Source: Xylogone sp. PMI_703 (Eukaryota > Ascomycota > Leotiomycetes). Taken from it: a stretch of 64,000 nt of DNA. Under the pieces are notes generated by a model. The model was not told the origin of the DNA, made no database searches, and saw nothing but the letters and a program-made list of their open reading frames with translations. Location: positions 4,588,001-4,652,000 of the forward strand of contig JAJTUQ010000005.1 in assembly GCA_021399445.1 (NCBI GenBank). Direction: 5' to 3'. Within the stretch, counting starts at the first letter, position 1, and every line of letters begins with the position of its first letter. The position numbers were made by a program, and so were the translations under genes. Positions 10,043 to 21,004 of this stretch are shown here, in pieces.

Positions 10043-12257
10043 CTACAATTTGGCTCCTCCATCTAACTCAGCCACTAAAACACCTTCACCAACATCATCC
10101 CCTTCATCCCCTTCATAGACCCAAATCACTTTTCCACCCTTGGATGCCCTTATCTCAAGCTCCATTTTCATCTGTCTCACAACAGCAACCACATCACCTG
10201 CTACAATTTCATCTCCCTCATCAACGAGTAATTCCACTAATTTACCGGCAAATGGTATAACGATATGGTTTTTGTTTGCAGCGTCACCTCTGCGATGAGT
10301 ATGAGCACTAGTGAGCGCTCCAAATGAAGCTGTTGTGGATGCCAAGGTAAGTAGGTAAGGAGTTGGTTCTGTCGTAGGAGTCGTATAAACTACCGAAGCT
10401 GTTAAGGAGGCTGGAAATTCATTGCGAAGAACTCGAGTAAGTTGAAGATGGCTTGGTACTGGCTCAGGAAGCTTCGAGTCTGGACCAGACGGTATCTCTC
10501 TTGAGAGAGATATTGACCAAGCATCTCCTTTACGAAATAAGACGTTAGAAGCCGCAGATACAGTTTTACTAGGTTCACTAGAACCAATGATGCCAACAGG
10601 ACTGTTTTTTAACTTCGCGGAAATATCTTTCCCTAAATTTAGGATCGAAAGAAGATTTGCTTCAAGCCATTGCGTATCACACTCCTGTCTCGAAAATGCT
10701 GCACTGGCCACAATGCCTCTCAGTATATCTAGGTTCGTCTTCACACCATCAATATATGTGTCTTCTAATGCTCTCCTCGATTTTCTCACCACATCATCCC
10801 AAGTTGATGCAGTAATAATAATCTTTGCTATCAGACTATCAAAATCTGTTCCAACGATTGCAGGAGCTGAAGGAAGTAAATGGGTGTCAACTCTGACACC
10901 ATTCCCTGCTGGAAATCTGAAAGAGGGTATTTTGCCTATGCTCAAAGTCCAGTCGTTGGAGACGTCTTCTGCCGTCACACGTAGTTGCAAAGAATAAATA
11001 TGCGGCAGAGCCTTTGGATCTTCAGGGAGGTGTGAGAGAGAAAGAGAAGAGAGCGGATGGCCTTGGGCAATAAGAAGTTGGATTTTAACAAGATCTATAC
11101 CCATCGCAATAGATTCTGTGATAGTGTGCTCGACTTGGAGGCGAGGATTTACTTCGAGAAAGTAGAAAGCCGGGGGAGAGGGGCGAACTAAGAATTCAAA
11201 TGTTCCTAGAGAAGAATAATTGATCTAAATATGTTAGCTCTCAATAACGGAAGTATACACATGAAAATAAGAAGACGCAGTAAAGCTATGCAGGATCAGT
11301 GGAAGTATTACGTACCTCTCTTGCCATCCTCAATGCTGCGTTGATTACTTCAGCGACTAGATTTCTATCCGGAATAGAGCCAGGGGCGAATTCAACAACT
11401 TTCTGGAACCGTCGCTGAATACTACACTCTCGTTCCCAGAGATGCCTGACATTTCCCTTCCCATCTCCAACAATTTGGACTTCAACATGGCGAAACCCAT
11501 CGATAGCAGCCATCTCAGCAAATGCCATCCCACTTGGACTCTCTTGCAGTGCCCTTTTAGCTAACGATGCCAAGTCCTCCTTCTTCTTCACAATGCGAAT
11601 ACCTCTTCCACCACCTCCATCTACAGCTTTGATAATGATTGGATACCCAACTGAATCCCCGAAGGTCTCTAGCACCGAGATATCATTTGTTGGTGTACCC
11701 AGTGCTTTTAGGACAGGGACTTGGCACTTCTCAGCTAACTGCCTTGCTCGTAATTTGTCTCCAGTTTGCGATAAGATCCCAGGGCCTGGGCCGATAACAA
11801 CGGCACCAGCTTCATCCCATGCTCGCCTGGCAAATTCAGCGGATTCTGAGAGAAAGCCATACCCTGGATGGATGGCATCAATGGAGTGTTCTTTGATAAT
11901 ATTGATGAGCTGGGATATATCGAGATAAGATGAGGCTCCTGGAATTGGAATTGAGTGGGATGCATGAAGAGTGTGGAGGGAGTCATCGGGGGTGTAGAGC
12001 GCATAAGTTGTAAGCTCTAGCTCTCTTGCTGTGGATATGATGCGAGCTGCGATTTCACCTCTATATAAAATTGTTAGCTTGTGTTCAAAATCTGGATCCG
12101 TTTTCCCTGAAATTGGTGTTTCGTTTTAAATTTGAGTTATCTATGATCAGTAGAATTCCATAAGGCAGCTGTATATTTATTCTCAGGAGGTTGATATAAA
12201 AACCCACCTATTAGCAACGAGAAGTCGTTTTATTGGTCTATGAACTTGTGCTGCCAT
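10043..12257 (-). CDS. Biotin carboxylase/BCCP subunit of an acyl-CoA carboxylase, PTS1 (AKL) C-terminus
   Basis: Alpha subunit of a two-subunit biotin-dependent acyl-CoA carboxylase; it carboxylates its own biotin using ATP and bicarbonate. Exons 12257-12208, 12060-11316 and 11224-10043 give 658 residues. The protein starts MAAQVHRPIKRLLVANRGEIAARI, so the catalytic domain begins almost at the start codon and no mitochondrial presequence fits. ATP-grasp elements are HPGYGFLSESAEFA, the Gly-rich GGGGRGIRIV, ECSIQRRFQKVVE and EVNPRLQVEHT. A C-terminal biotinyl domain has the acceptor Lys at about residue 618 in RQMKMELE, where most relatives have AMKM. The chain ends GGAKL, a PTS1-type peroxisomal signal. 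The partner carboxyltransferase gene is divergent, 559 bp away. The acyl-CoA substrate is not determinable; methylcrotonyl-, propionyl- or another medium-chain acyl-CoA are candidates. Confidence 0.9.
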
Positions 12258-12816
12258 GTCTGAGTGGCTAGAAATATAGACTTCAGGTACCTCATCCAAC
12301 GATTTTATAGAGGTGCTATGAATATAATCTACCTAATTAAAAGCACAATTTTATGCTGTTCGTAAAAGTTGCAAAGAGGCTTGGTATTGAATATGGCTGA
12401 AGAGGCGGATGGGTGGGGCCGAGGTATTGAATCCCTACCCCAGTAAATCAGCGGGTTGGAGTCAACAAGCAGCACCTCGGAAGTTCAGCTTAGGCATGAG
12501 ATAAGTGGATGGATATATAAATTCATAGTATAGTAACGACCTTATCTCGGTGCTATACTAGCTGCTTAATGTCCAAGATGAGCTTAATTGGCAGATGTAG
12601 TAATTTAACCCCCAGTCAAGCACCGCGGCGAAACACTATCGGCAAGGACCTCCAGTGTGGGGTAGGTGGTTCCGAGGTAACTACAGAGCTGGACTGCTGG
12701 GCTACCGTCACCTCGAGGTATCTCATAGTAAATAAAACTATCTTTTCCCATCAATAATGATACAATTCAAGTTGCCGTTAAACCAATAAAATCTCCTCAT
12801 ATATACAGTTCTCATA
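12258..12816. promoter_or_regulatory. Bidirectional promoter of the carboxylase pair with CCTCGG sites
   Basis: The 559 bp between the two divergent start codons. It contains three exact CCTCGG/CCGAGG hexamers, at 12419-12424, 12475-12480 and 12672-12677. About 0.3 would be expected by chance in this length on both strands. This hexamer is the known core of FarA/FarB (CTF1-type) regulators, which induce fatty-acid catabolism and peroxisome genes in Aspergillus. Near matches (TCTCGG, CCTCGA) lie at about 12544 and 12711. The regulatory role here is an inference. Confidence 0.6.
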
Positions 12817-14692
12817 ATGGTAAAGGAAAATGAAAGGCCATCATCCTCGAATGCTTCAGAACGCCTCTCACAAGTAGCAGCTCATGTGGCAGCAGCGTCC
12901 CCGAATATTTCAAAGAAGAGAGCTTCAAAACGAAAATTAAAAAGCAAAGATGAGCCTCCGGCAGATTATTCGGATGTCCTAGACCAAGTCGATAAACTTA
13001 AGAAGATTGCCTCTACACCTCCAGATATCAACAGCCCAGATGTAAACAGCAGGGGCTACGTCCGTCAACTGCAAGCTGGCAAACTCTGGGTACGAGATCG
13101 AGTGCTTCAATTGCTAGATGAAGGGAGTTTCAAAGAAGTAGGCAGCGTGTCTGGAGAAGTCCAGTGGAGGAAGTTGGAGGGTAATAGAGAAGAGCCCGTT
13201 AGTTTTGTACCCAGCAACAATGTCCAAGGATTCGGCACGTTGGGAGGTAGAAGGATTCTATTCACCGCCGATGATTTCAGTCTGAGAGCTGGACATGCAG
13301 ACGGGGCTCTGCCAGAGAAGACTGTATACATGGAAAAACTAGCAATCGCGTTGCGACTACCTATGATCAAACTCGTGGACGGATCATCTGGTGGTGGCTC
13401 AGTGACTACAATTGCAAAACTGGGCTATTCTTACGTCCCAGCTTTGCATTCAATCGAGCCTTCCGTCAAGCAGTTGAACATGGGCATTCCGAACCTCGGT
13501 GCCGTATTAGGTCCAGCAATTGGATTGGGAGCTGCAAGAGTTGTCATGTGTCACTTTTCGGTCATGGCGGCGGACATCGGAAGCCTCTTTAATGCCGGTC
13601 CCAAGGTGGTTGAAGGTATGTACAAAATTGCGCGTCCACTTCCTGGGCTTCCTAAGACTATTCCTGACCGTTTCAGGGGCCACATTTGAAGAAGGGCTTA
13701 GCCTCACGGACCTGGGTGGTCCGAGTATGCACTGTACCAACGGCACCATAGACAACCTAGCCGCCAATGAGCAAGAGTGTTTCGAACAGCTACGAATGGT
13801 GTTAGGGTACCTTCCCAACTCAGGGGCATCAGCGCCACCGGTCGTCTCTTCGGAAGACCCAATTGATCGGAACTGCGAAGAATTACGAGCAATAATCCCC
13901 AGAAAGAAGGCACGAATGTACGATCCGCGCAAGATAATCACTACGGTGGTGGATATAGGCAGTTGGTTTGAAATAGGTTCTCTTTGGGGAACTACTGCAA
14001 TCGTTGGTCTAGCCCGTCTTGCTGGAAGACCAGTCGGTGTTGTATCTCTCAATTGTGAGGTCAATGCGGGCGCTCTGGATGCTAGTGGTAGCCAGAAGAT
14101 TACCAAGCACTTGAAATTCTGCGACATATTTAATATACCCATCCTTCAATTTGTTGATATCCCAGGCTACGCGGTTGGAACCGTGGCTGAACGCACAGCA
14201 ACCATGAGGCATGGCGTGGCCCTGGCAACTACGTACTATTCGACCACGACTCCAATTTTCAGTATTGTTACTAGGAGGGTATATGGTGTTGCTGGCGGTG
14301 TCATGCTTGACTGCAGAGATCCCCGAATGAGAGTAGCTTGGCCAAGCGGAGAATGGGGAAGCCTTCCCCTAGACGGCGGGATTGATGTTGGACACTCAGC
14401 TGAGCTGAAAGCCGCAGCCGCTCAAGGTAGACGTGAAGAAAGATATAAAGAACTCGAGCAAGAGTATACCCGGCTTATGAATCCGGTCCGTACTGCGAAT
14501 GCTTTCGGCATTGAGGAGATCATCGATCCTGCTACCACAAGACGAATCGCCGCAGAGTGGCTGAAACATGTGTAAGTGGCAATAGATTTGTATGGGTTGC
14601 TTGCTAACTTGATATTTCTCAGGTATGAGGAGCTTCTGCCAATACGCTTACTGGATAGGGCCAACGGCAAAATCAACCCAATCTTCTATTGA
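12817..14692 (+). CDS. Acyl-CoA carboxylase carboxyltransferase (beta) subunit, PTS2-like N-terminus
   Basis: Carboxyltransferase subunit that moves the carboxyl group from biotin to an acyl-CoA. Exons 12817-13615, 13677-14571 and 14623-14692 give 587 residues. The crotonase-like carboxyltransferase fold shows VQGFGTLGGRRILFTADDFS, VDGSSGGGSVTTIAKLGYSY, MGIPNLGAVLGPAIGLGAA, NAGPKVVEGATFEEGLSLTDLGG, and the C-terminal half CEVNAGALDASGSQK, FVDIPGYAVGT, RVYGVAGGVMLD. The last exon is 70 bp and ends PIFY. Residues 1-60 are polar and Ser/Lys-rich. They contain RLSQVAAHV at residues 16-24, which fits the PTS2 pattern R-L-x5-H-L/A except for the final Val. No amphipathic Arg-rich mitochondrial presequence stands out. 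It is divergently paired with the biotin subunit, so the two are probably co-expressed. It resembles methylcrotonyl/propionyl beta subunits. Confidence 0.9.
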
Positions 14693-17287
14693 TACTTTTT
14701 CTGAGAAGATCAGCATCTAATATAGTACCGTCAAACTGAAGAGTGGCTGTTGGTGGGATCCATATTCAATCGGTAAATTTTTAAATAGCCCAAAGTATGG
14801 AGCACGGTTTCCAATGGCACAGCAGCTTGCCATTCTATTCCGTTGAAAACATGCTTGAATTTGGTTGCCTACCAGAAGCAACAATGATAGCCTTGAACAT
14901 CCTGGAACATCCACGCTTCACCTTCGTAGACTTGTAGATCAGTTGGAATATTGACTGCGTTATGGCAATATATCCGTTATTAGATCTATCTATAATGGTA
15001 ACCTACATGGATATCTCGACAAGTCGAAGAACCAAACGAAGCAAACAGGCCGAGCATTTGCATCAAGGCGATTTCCCTGTCATTTGATACTATGCTTGAA
15101 ATGATACTCCGGGGCTAGACTTGAAAAATGGATTTGACTTATTCGACTGAGTATAGGGAGTTAAAATTATCGGGACAGCAAATGTTAATGCTTCAGAAAA
15201 CGTAGCTACTGTACTGTCTACAGTAGAACAGTTCATTAGCGCCTGCATTATATTGGTACAGTTGTGAGCTCAAATTAGTAACATTTTACGGCTGCTGTCC
15301 ATGGTTGCCCTTGTACTGCCCCTGGATTCGTAATGCTAGAATCCAGTGCGGCCGAGACCCAGAACCGGACGGCAGGATCCAGCGGGCCGCGGGAATATAC
15401 ATAAATTGCAGTTTCAAGTGAAGAAGGTTGCATGTTGGACCCGAAGGAAGAACTTAAAACGAGTGTGCATTGCGTTGATTAGGTACCAGTACGGAATATA
15501 ACTTGGCTTGCGCAAGGGGAGATGTTTGGTAGAGACGATGTAGCTTTGGCGGGGCTTGGCAATCCTATGTGAGGTTGGTGCAGGATTTGAAACGGACCAA
15601 ATATAAAGATCGGATGGCTCTCGCCCATAAGCGGAATCTCCGGGACGATACATGTCAAGAGGGGATGAGATTATCAAAGTGCTGTATGGTAATCATACTG
15701 TCTTGTTGTAGGCGAGGATTTGATGCTTGAGTATCCCTGGATACCACGGCGAGCACGGCTCGAGATGAGGGTATTTTCCTTGAACAGCGTGTGCTCCTCC
15801 CGCACGGGAAGATCCTTTCGATAACGGGCGCTGACGTGGTGATGAGACATGTCGGGCTCTGCGTCGGCAATTCAATATTTAGCTGCTAAAGTCGTGTAAA
15901 ACGGCACATGTACAGGAACCCGAGGAAGAGGTTATTGATGTAAGGTACGATGTACAAATACCTCTGCCTCTCTTTCCTACTGGAGAGGTTATTCTACCGC
16001 GCCTCTTGATATGGTGCGCCGTGGCAAAGTGTTTCATCGGGAGTGGTAAGCCGCCGATTGGCTGTTTCCAGACCTGTATTATCCTCTTGTCGTCTTGCGG
16101 CCACGTACCTCATTGACGGGAACTGCAGGCTGGAGAACTTTGGAGCCCTGGAAGCCCGTCATCCAAGACACCAGATTAAGCGTAGAGGCTCGAGAGCACC
16201 TGCATCCTGACCTGTGCTCCGGTTAATAGTATATGACTCGTGGCTTCCTCGTGGGGTGACGGTCATTACGTCGGGAGGAAAGCTGTCAGACTCCATCCGG
16301 CATCGTGAGGGTGGGCTTCAGAGAGAACAGAGATAGGGGCTGTGCTGGAGTTAAATCCCTTATGTGTACCTCCGTACTGTAAAGGTGAAGGCTTTGCGCG
16401 AGGCTGGTCGCCGCTAGGACCCAGCTCATTCTCCTGGCCGTTCTGTGGCTCCGGGCGCGTTCCATGTACGGAGTAACCCATCCAAAGTAGTGCAGGACGG
16501 TACGGTAATATTCTCTTGCCATGATGTGACCCGTCGTTCTGGCTCATGGTAGCATGGACTAATAGTGGAATACCGTTGTTCCAGCGGTGTGCTGTTCTAC
16601 CCACTCGGCTTCCAGATCAAATGGAAAAGCGGGAGAAAGTTGGTGATTGCCTGCCAGTGGTCACTGGAAGGAAGTGGAGAAAGCAGAGAATTCGCTGTGT
16701 ACAGCGGTTGCTAGAGCTAGTTACTGTATTTTATCGTAGCGGCGAGATGGCGAAGGCTCGTACGTGTTGTTGACCCACTGACTCGAGATACCTGGACGTG
16801 CGAAAAACATCTCTAAACCAAGGACAACCTGTGCAACGTAGAGCTTTGGCGGTGGATATCAACAGCCACATTCTGACTAGCACAATTCGACAGTCCTCAA
16901 TTCCCGGGCGTTGCGTTGCGGTGGGAATGTCCTGAAGTCGAACTTGTGTGATCCGAGTTAGTTGTTGACTTGAGCTACCCGAAAAAGGACGCTAAGAAAC
17001 CCTGAGGAGCCAATTTCACGATTTCTGCTCGGTCAACTTCTGCTGCTCCACCTACAACCTCCCTCTCCTTTCCGCACCACCACATTCACGGGGGGATTTG
17101 GACTGAATCTTCTTGCCAGATCAGAGAGGATTTAGAGGACCTCTTTTCCAGTCTCCTCACCCTCGACCCTGCCCTTCTTTTTCGTCGTCCTCCCTCTCCT
17201 TCCTTTTGGGCCGGTCGACGACTTCCGCCTCCGGATCTTTCTTGACAGCTTAGCTTCGATTCCATCTTGGCCTCGAAATCTGTCACC
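14693..17287. other. Long intergenic region, no gene seen
   Basis: About 2.6 kb between the carboxyltransferase gene and the Nrp1-like gene. Short open frames occur on both strands at 15414-16773, but they overlap one another and show no domains. The last 300 bp (about 16990-17287) is C/T-rich and probably the leader of the Nrp1-like gene. Confidence 0.5.
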
Positions 17288-19523
17288 ATGTCTTCAACAG
17301 CCCCGGCTCCGCCGAATAATTTGGATAGATATGTGGTTATTCACGTAGCTACAACCTGCGATGAGCATGGCGTCTACGTAACCAAGGATTCTGCGGAAGT
17401 GATAGAGCTTGGATGGATTCTGCTTGATGCAAAGACATGTGATGAGGTATGCTTCCCTTTATGTGCACATAATCTGGTGTGCCACCTTTCAGTCAAAGTA
17501 GCTCCTAATCATCTCTTTGTAGCTCCATCGCGAAAGTGTTCTGGTCAAACCTATCAACACCCCTATTACTCCTCTCTGCAGTAAGTATACTATATAGCAG
17601 GATACGGTGAAGCTCGGATATACTTTTTTCATCGACATCTTACTTTGTTGTCTAGAATTGACTGGATAATATACTAATTTTCTTACAGCTAGCCTGACTA
17701 CTCTCACCTGGGAGCATGTTAGAAATGCAGGGACTTTCCGCGACGCTATTAACAGATTTGATGCCTTCGCCTCCGAGCATTTAACCTCGCAGAACTTGGA
17801 CTTCTCTTTTGTTACACTGGATTCTTGGGATTTGAGAGTGCAGCTACCCCGTGAAGCTCGTGATAAAGCTGTTGTGTTGCCACCATACCTTCAGCACTCG
17901 CGGACCTTCGATCTAAGGACTGAATATCAGCGATGGCAGCAACATCACCCGGAGTCCCTTCCATTCGGGCCATCCATGTTATCAAACATCTGTGCTGCAC
18001 TTGAGGTAGAGCCCGTTCAAGCAAGTGCTCCTATTAAGCATAATCTGCCATTCCATCTTCAAGCCCTTGCTCCTGCATCTCCACGCCGTGCTATGGAAGA
18101 GGCGGTCACATTAGCAAGAGTGCTTCGAGGTCTGATCCGTAAGTCTCAGCCACCTCACGATCATCCCGATGTCCTCACTAGGCCAATGGACGCTCGTGCC
18201 GATGTGCGGGCTTTTCTCTCTGAGCGTAGCAAGGTCCTTCACATGGCTGGTCTTCCGCATGATACTACTCAATCGGAGCTCGAAAGTTGGTTCACTCAGT
18301 TTGGAGGTCGTCCAATTGCTTTCTGGACATTGCGTACTCCGGATCAACATAAGCCAACGGGGTCTGGATTCGCCGTATTTTCATCACATGAAGAGGTTAG
18401 CACATCATCTATTTTACACATCTGTTTATACTGTCGTTTATGCAACTCTCGTAAATTCGTGGTGTCAGCGCGCTATGAATATATTCTTCTCCTTTATGAG
18501 AAACTGCTCCATCTCTCTCAGCAATCTAGTAAATTTTTCGGTATAAGAGGACATTGTCTAACACCATATCAGGCCGCCGAAAGTCTTTGTATGAACGGGC
18601 GTGCGCTCAACGAGAAGGCGATCGAAGTCTCACCGTCATCTAGCAGAGTCTTGGATCGTGCCGCCGAGATCCTGACGCCATTTCCACCAAGCAAAAATCG
18701 ACCTCGTCCTGGAGATTGGACTTGTCCATCTTGCGGATTTTCTAACTTCCAGCGTCGTACAGCTTGTTTCCGTTGTTCGTTCCCCGCTATGCAGGCAGGT
18801 CCAAGTGGCGATGCTATGGGCGGTTATGGTGGAGGTTATGGATATGGACCGCCAGCTATGATGCCTCCTCAGCATCTCGGGCATCACGGAGGGATGGGTG
18901 GTCACGGTGGTGGACGAATGGGCGGTGGCGGAGGTGTTGTACCATTCCGTGCGGGAGATTGGAAATGTGGCTCGGAAGGTTGTGGCTACCATAACTTTGC
19001 AAAGAATGTTAGCTGTCTTCGATGCGGTGCTAGCCGGGCTGGTGCAGCAGTTGTAGCCGATTCTGGCTATCCTTCTCCAATGGACCCTCCTTCTAACTAT
19101 GGTATGGGTCCTGGATCAATGGCAGGTACTCCCGGTCCTGGTCCGTTTGCATCATCCACTGGTGGGTTTGGATCTGGCGCTGGTTACGGTGGTCAACATT
19201 TCGGTGGCCCACCAAGCACCTACGCACTTCCATCCGGCCTAGGTGCATCGACCGGGCCATACCCTTCCTTGAACACGCACTTTGGTGGCCAAGGCGGAGG
19301 CTCTCACTCGGCTGGACCTTTTGACAGCCGTGCTGCTGAAGCTGCATTCCAGTCTGCAACTAATGGTCCGGCCTCTGCAGGTGGTTCGCAGAATTTTTAC
19401 TCCAATCAAGGCGAGAGTGATCCATTTGCGTTTCTCTCCTCTGGTATTGGTAATATGTCAATGAGCAGTGGTGACGCACGTCAGAATGGCGGCAGCGCTG
19501 CTCCAAGCAAATCCCCAGCGTAG
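17288..19523 (+). CDS. Nrp1-like RNA-binding protein: degenerate exonuclease domain, RRM, two RanBP2 zinc fingers
   Basis: Probable cytoplasmic RNA-binding protein related to yeast Nrp1, a stress-granule protein. Exons 17288-17446, 17523-17580, 17689-18395 and 18573-19523 give 624 residues. Residues 15-240 resemble a DEDDh (ERI1-like) exonuclease, but the DxE motif is replaced by HVA (residues 19-21) and the final DDA by MEEA, so it is probably catalytically dead. An RRM spans about 250-335, with GSGFAVFSSHEE as RNP1. Two RanBP2-type fingers follow, DWTCPSCGFSNF..CFRC (about 355-381) and DWKCGSEGCGYHNF..CLRC (about 436-462), each with four Cys. The C-terminus is Gly/Ser/Pro-rich and disordered. 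The third intron is 177 bp with no in-frame stop; it is called because removal restores the RRM. Confidence 0.9.
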
Positions 19524-21004
19524 ACGTATCAAAGGGTGTTGCCGTGGTTCTGGTTCTTCCCTTCTGATTTTTACGTCTCGTGGCTCCTTCATTTCGCATC
19601 TACATTTCATGACAGCTACGGTGTTGAAATGAAACATAGAATATCATGTTTGTTGGAACTTCTTGACTTTAGTATTAGTAGGGATATCTCCATGGGCCCA
19701 GATGGATGGATAGAGAAAAGGAAAACAAAAGGAAAATTGAAATATGGCACAAGAATGGAGGGCGGAGTTCTTTAATGCGGATGGTGGGCTTTATTATGGA
19801 TAGGGTTGCAAGGTCTGAAAAATCTTGACTGCGGGGATGGGACAGTTCGTTGATTAATCTGATTGTTGGGCTTAGCTTTGTGCATAGCGAAGGGAGTGAT
19901 ATATATGAGGGCCTTAGTTCCGTTTGGCGGGGTGGTGTTGGTACTCGGGGATTATTGGTTTTCTCTCTCTCTGCATCACTGGGTTCCTGACTCGTTCAAA
20001 AAGCTTGGGAAACTGGAAATGCAGCAGCAACATCTACTTTTGATTCTCTGGCCAAAAAGCCAGGAGCATGGGGCATACTGGGCACACGCAAGGGACAAAA
20101 AAGCACAAGAGCGGGAAGGCGGGTTCTCTTTGGGAGTGTGATACTTTTACATCTTTCTTCCATATTTGTCTCATTGAATTTTACATAGTATTACCTTGTT
20201 TTCCCGCTTCAAATTCTTTGTACTCTGTCTTGTTTCTAGTTTGCTACCTAGTCTTGCTATTTTGCCATTCCTCTCTCTATACTGTTCTTGAAAACCCTTC
20301 TTTTGGCGCGATCTCTACGGTCAATTCAAATACATTTGTCTTCATATCGCTTTGTTCGCATTTCTGGATCTTTGTCATTGTGGTAGGAATCTAACAGGAT
20401 TTAAAGTGCTGCTTCTGGTACTAACAGCGGCGGTGTCGGTGTGAGGTTTATGGGTGGATTTGGACGGCCTATTCTTTCTGAACATTTTATGCTATTTCCC
20501 TTTCTCCCCATATTTTCGCTTGGTTCTTGTCATTTGTTTCAGTCTTCGTATTCCTCCTTCCTTCAACCATTCTTCATTCGCAAGGATTTTTCAAGATGAT
20601 GGATTGATGAATGAAGTGAACTACATAAGAGTGCATTATGTTTGGTAGGCAGATAGAACTTTAAGGAATTTACGATTAGCGGAACCGATTGATGAATGTC
20701 ACTATTTTAAAAACTTGGAAACATTGTGGATGATGAGAACTGTTTTTAATTGAATGGAAATACGTCGTCTCTGGCGTGTGTAATGCCTCTTGGCCTCCCT
20801 GTTTGCCCAAGAATCAAGAAGTTAGTAACCTGCTCCCATCAAAAATTTGTGCACTATTCCCGAATTCCGAACTCGTAACCCATATGGAACGGAGAGCCCT
20901 CCTTACATCCAGAAAAAAATGTTGAGGGGAACGTAATACCATATAACTTAGCACTATACCTGAAGACCGATAAGGCACACCTGCATACCAGAAGAGCTAC
21001 AAGA
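19524..21004. other. Convergent 3' flanks, no gene seen
   Basis: About 1.5 kb between the ends of the Nrp1-like gene and XRN1. It is T-rich and gives hydrophobic-looking chance frames on the plus strand. Likely long 3' UTRs. Confidence 0.5.

Noticed and set aside
10043..14692. Calling the carboxylase pair mitochondrial methylcrotonyl-CoA carboxylase
   Set aside because: Neither subunit has a convincing presequence, and the alpha subunit ends in AKL. The substrate is left open.
15414..16773. Several frames on both strands between the carboxylase and Nrp1-like genes
   Set aside because: They overlap one another, show no motif, and no splice combination joins them.
20068..20394. Hydrophobic plus-strand frame
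   Set aside because: Arises from T-rich 3' UTR sequence; the Leu/Phe/Ser bias is a composition effect.
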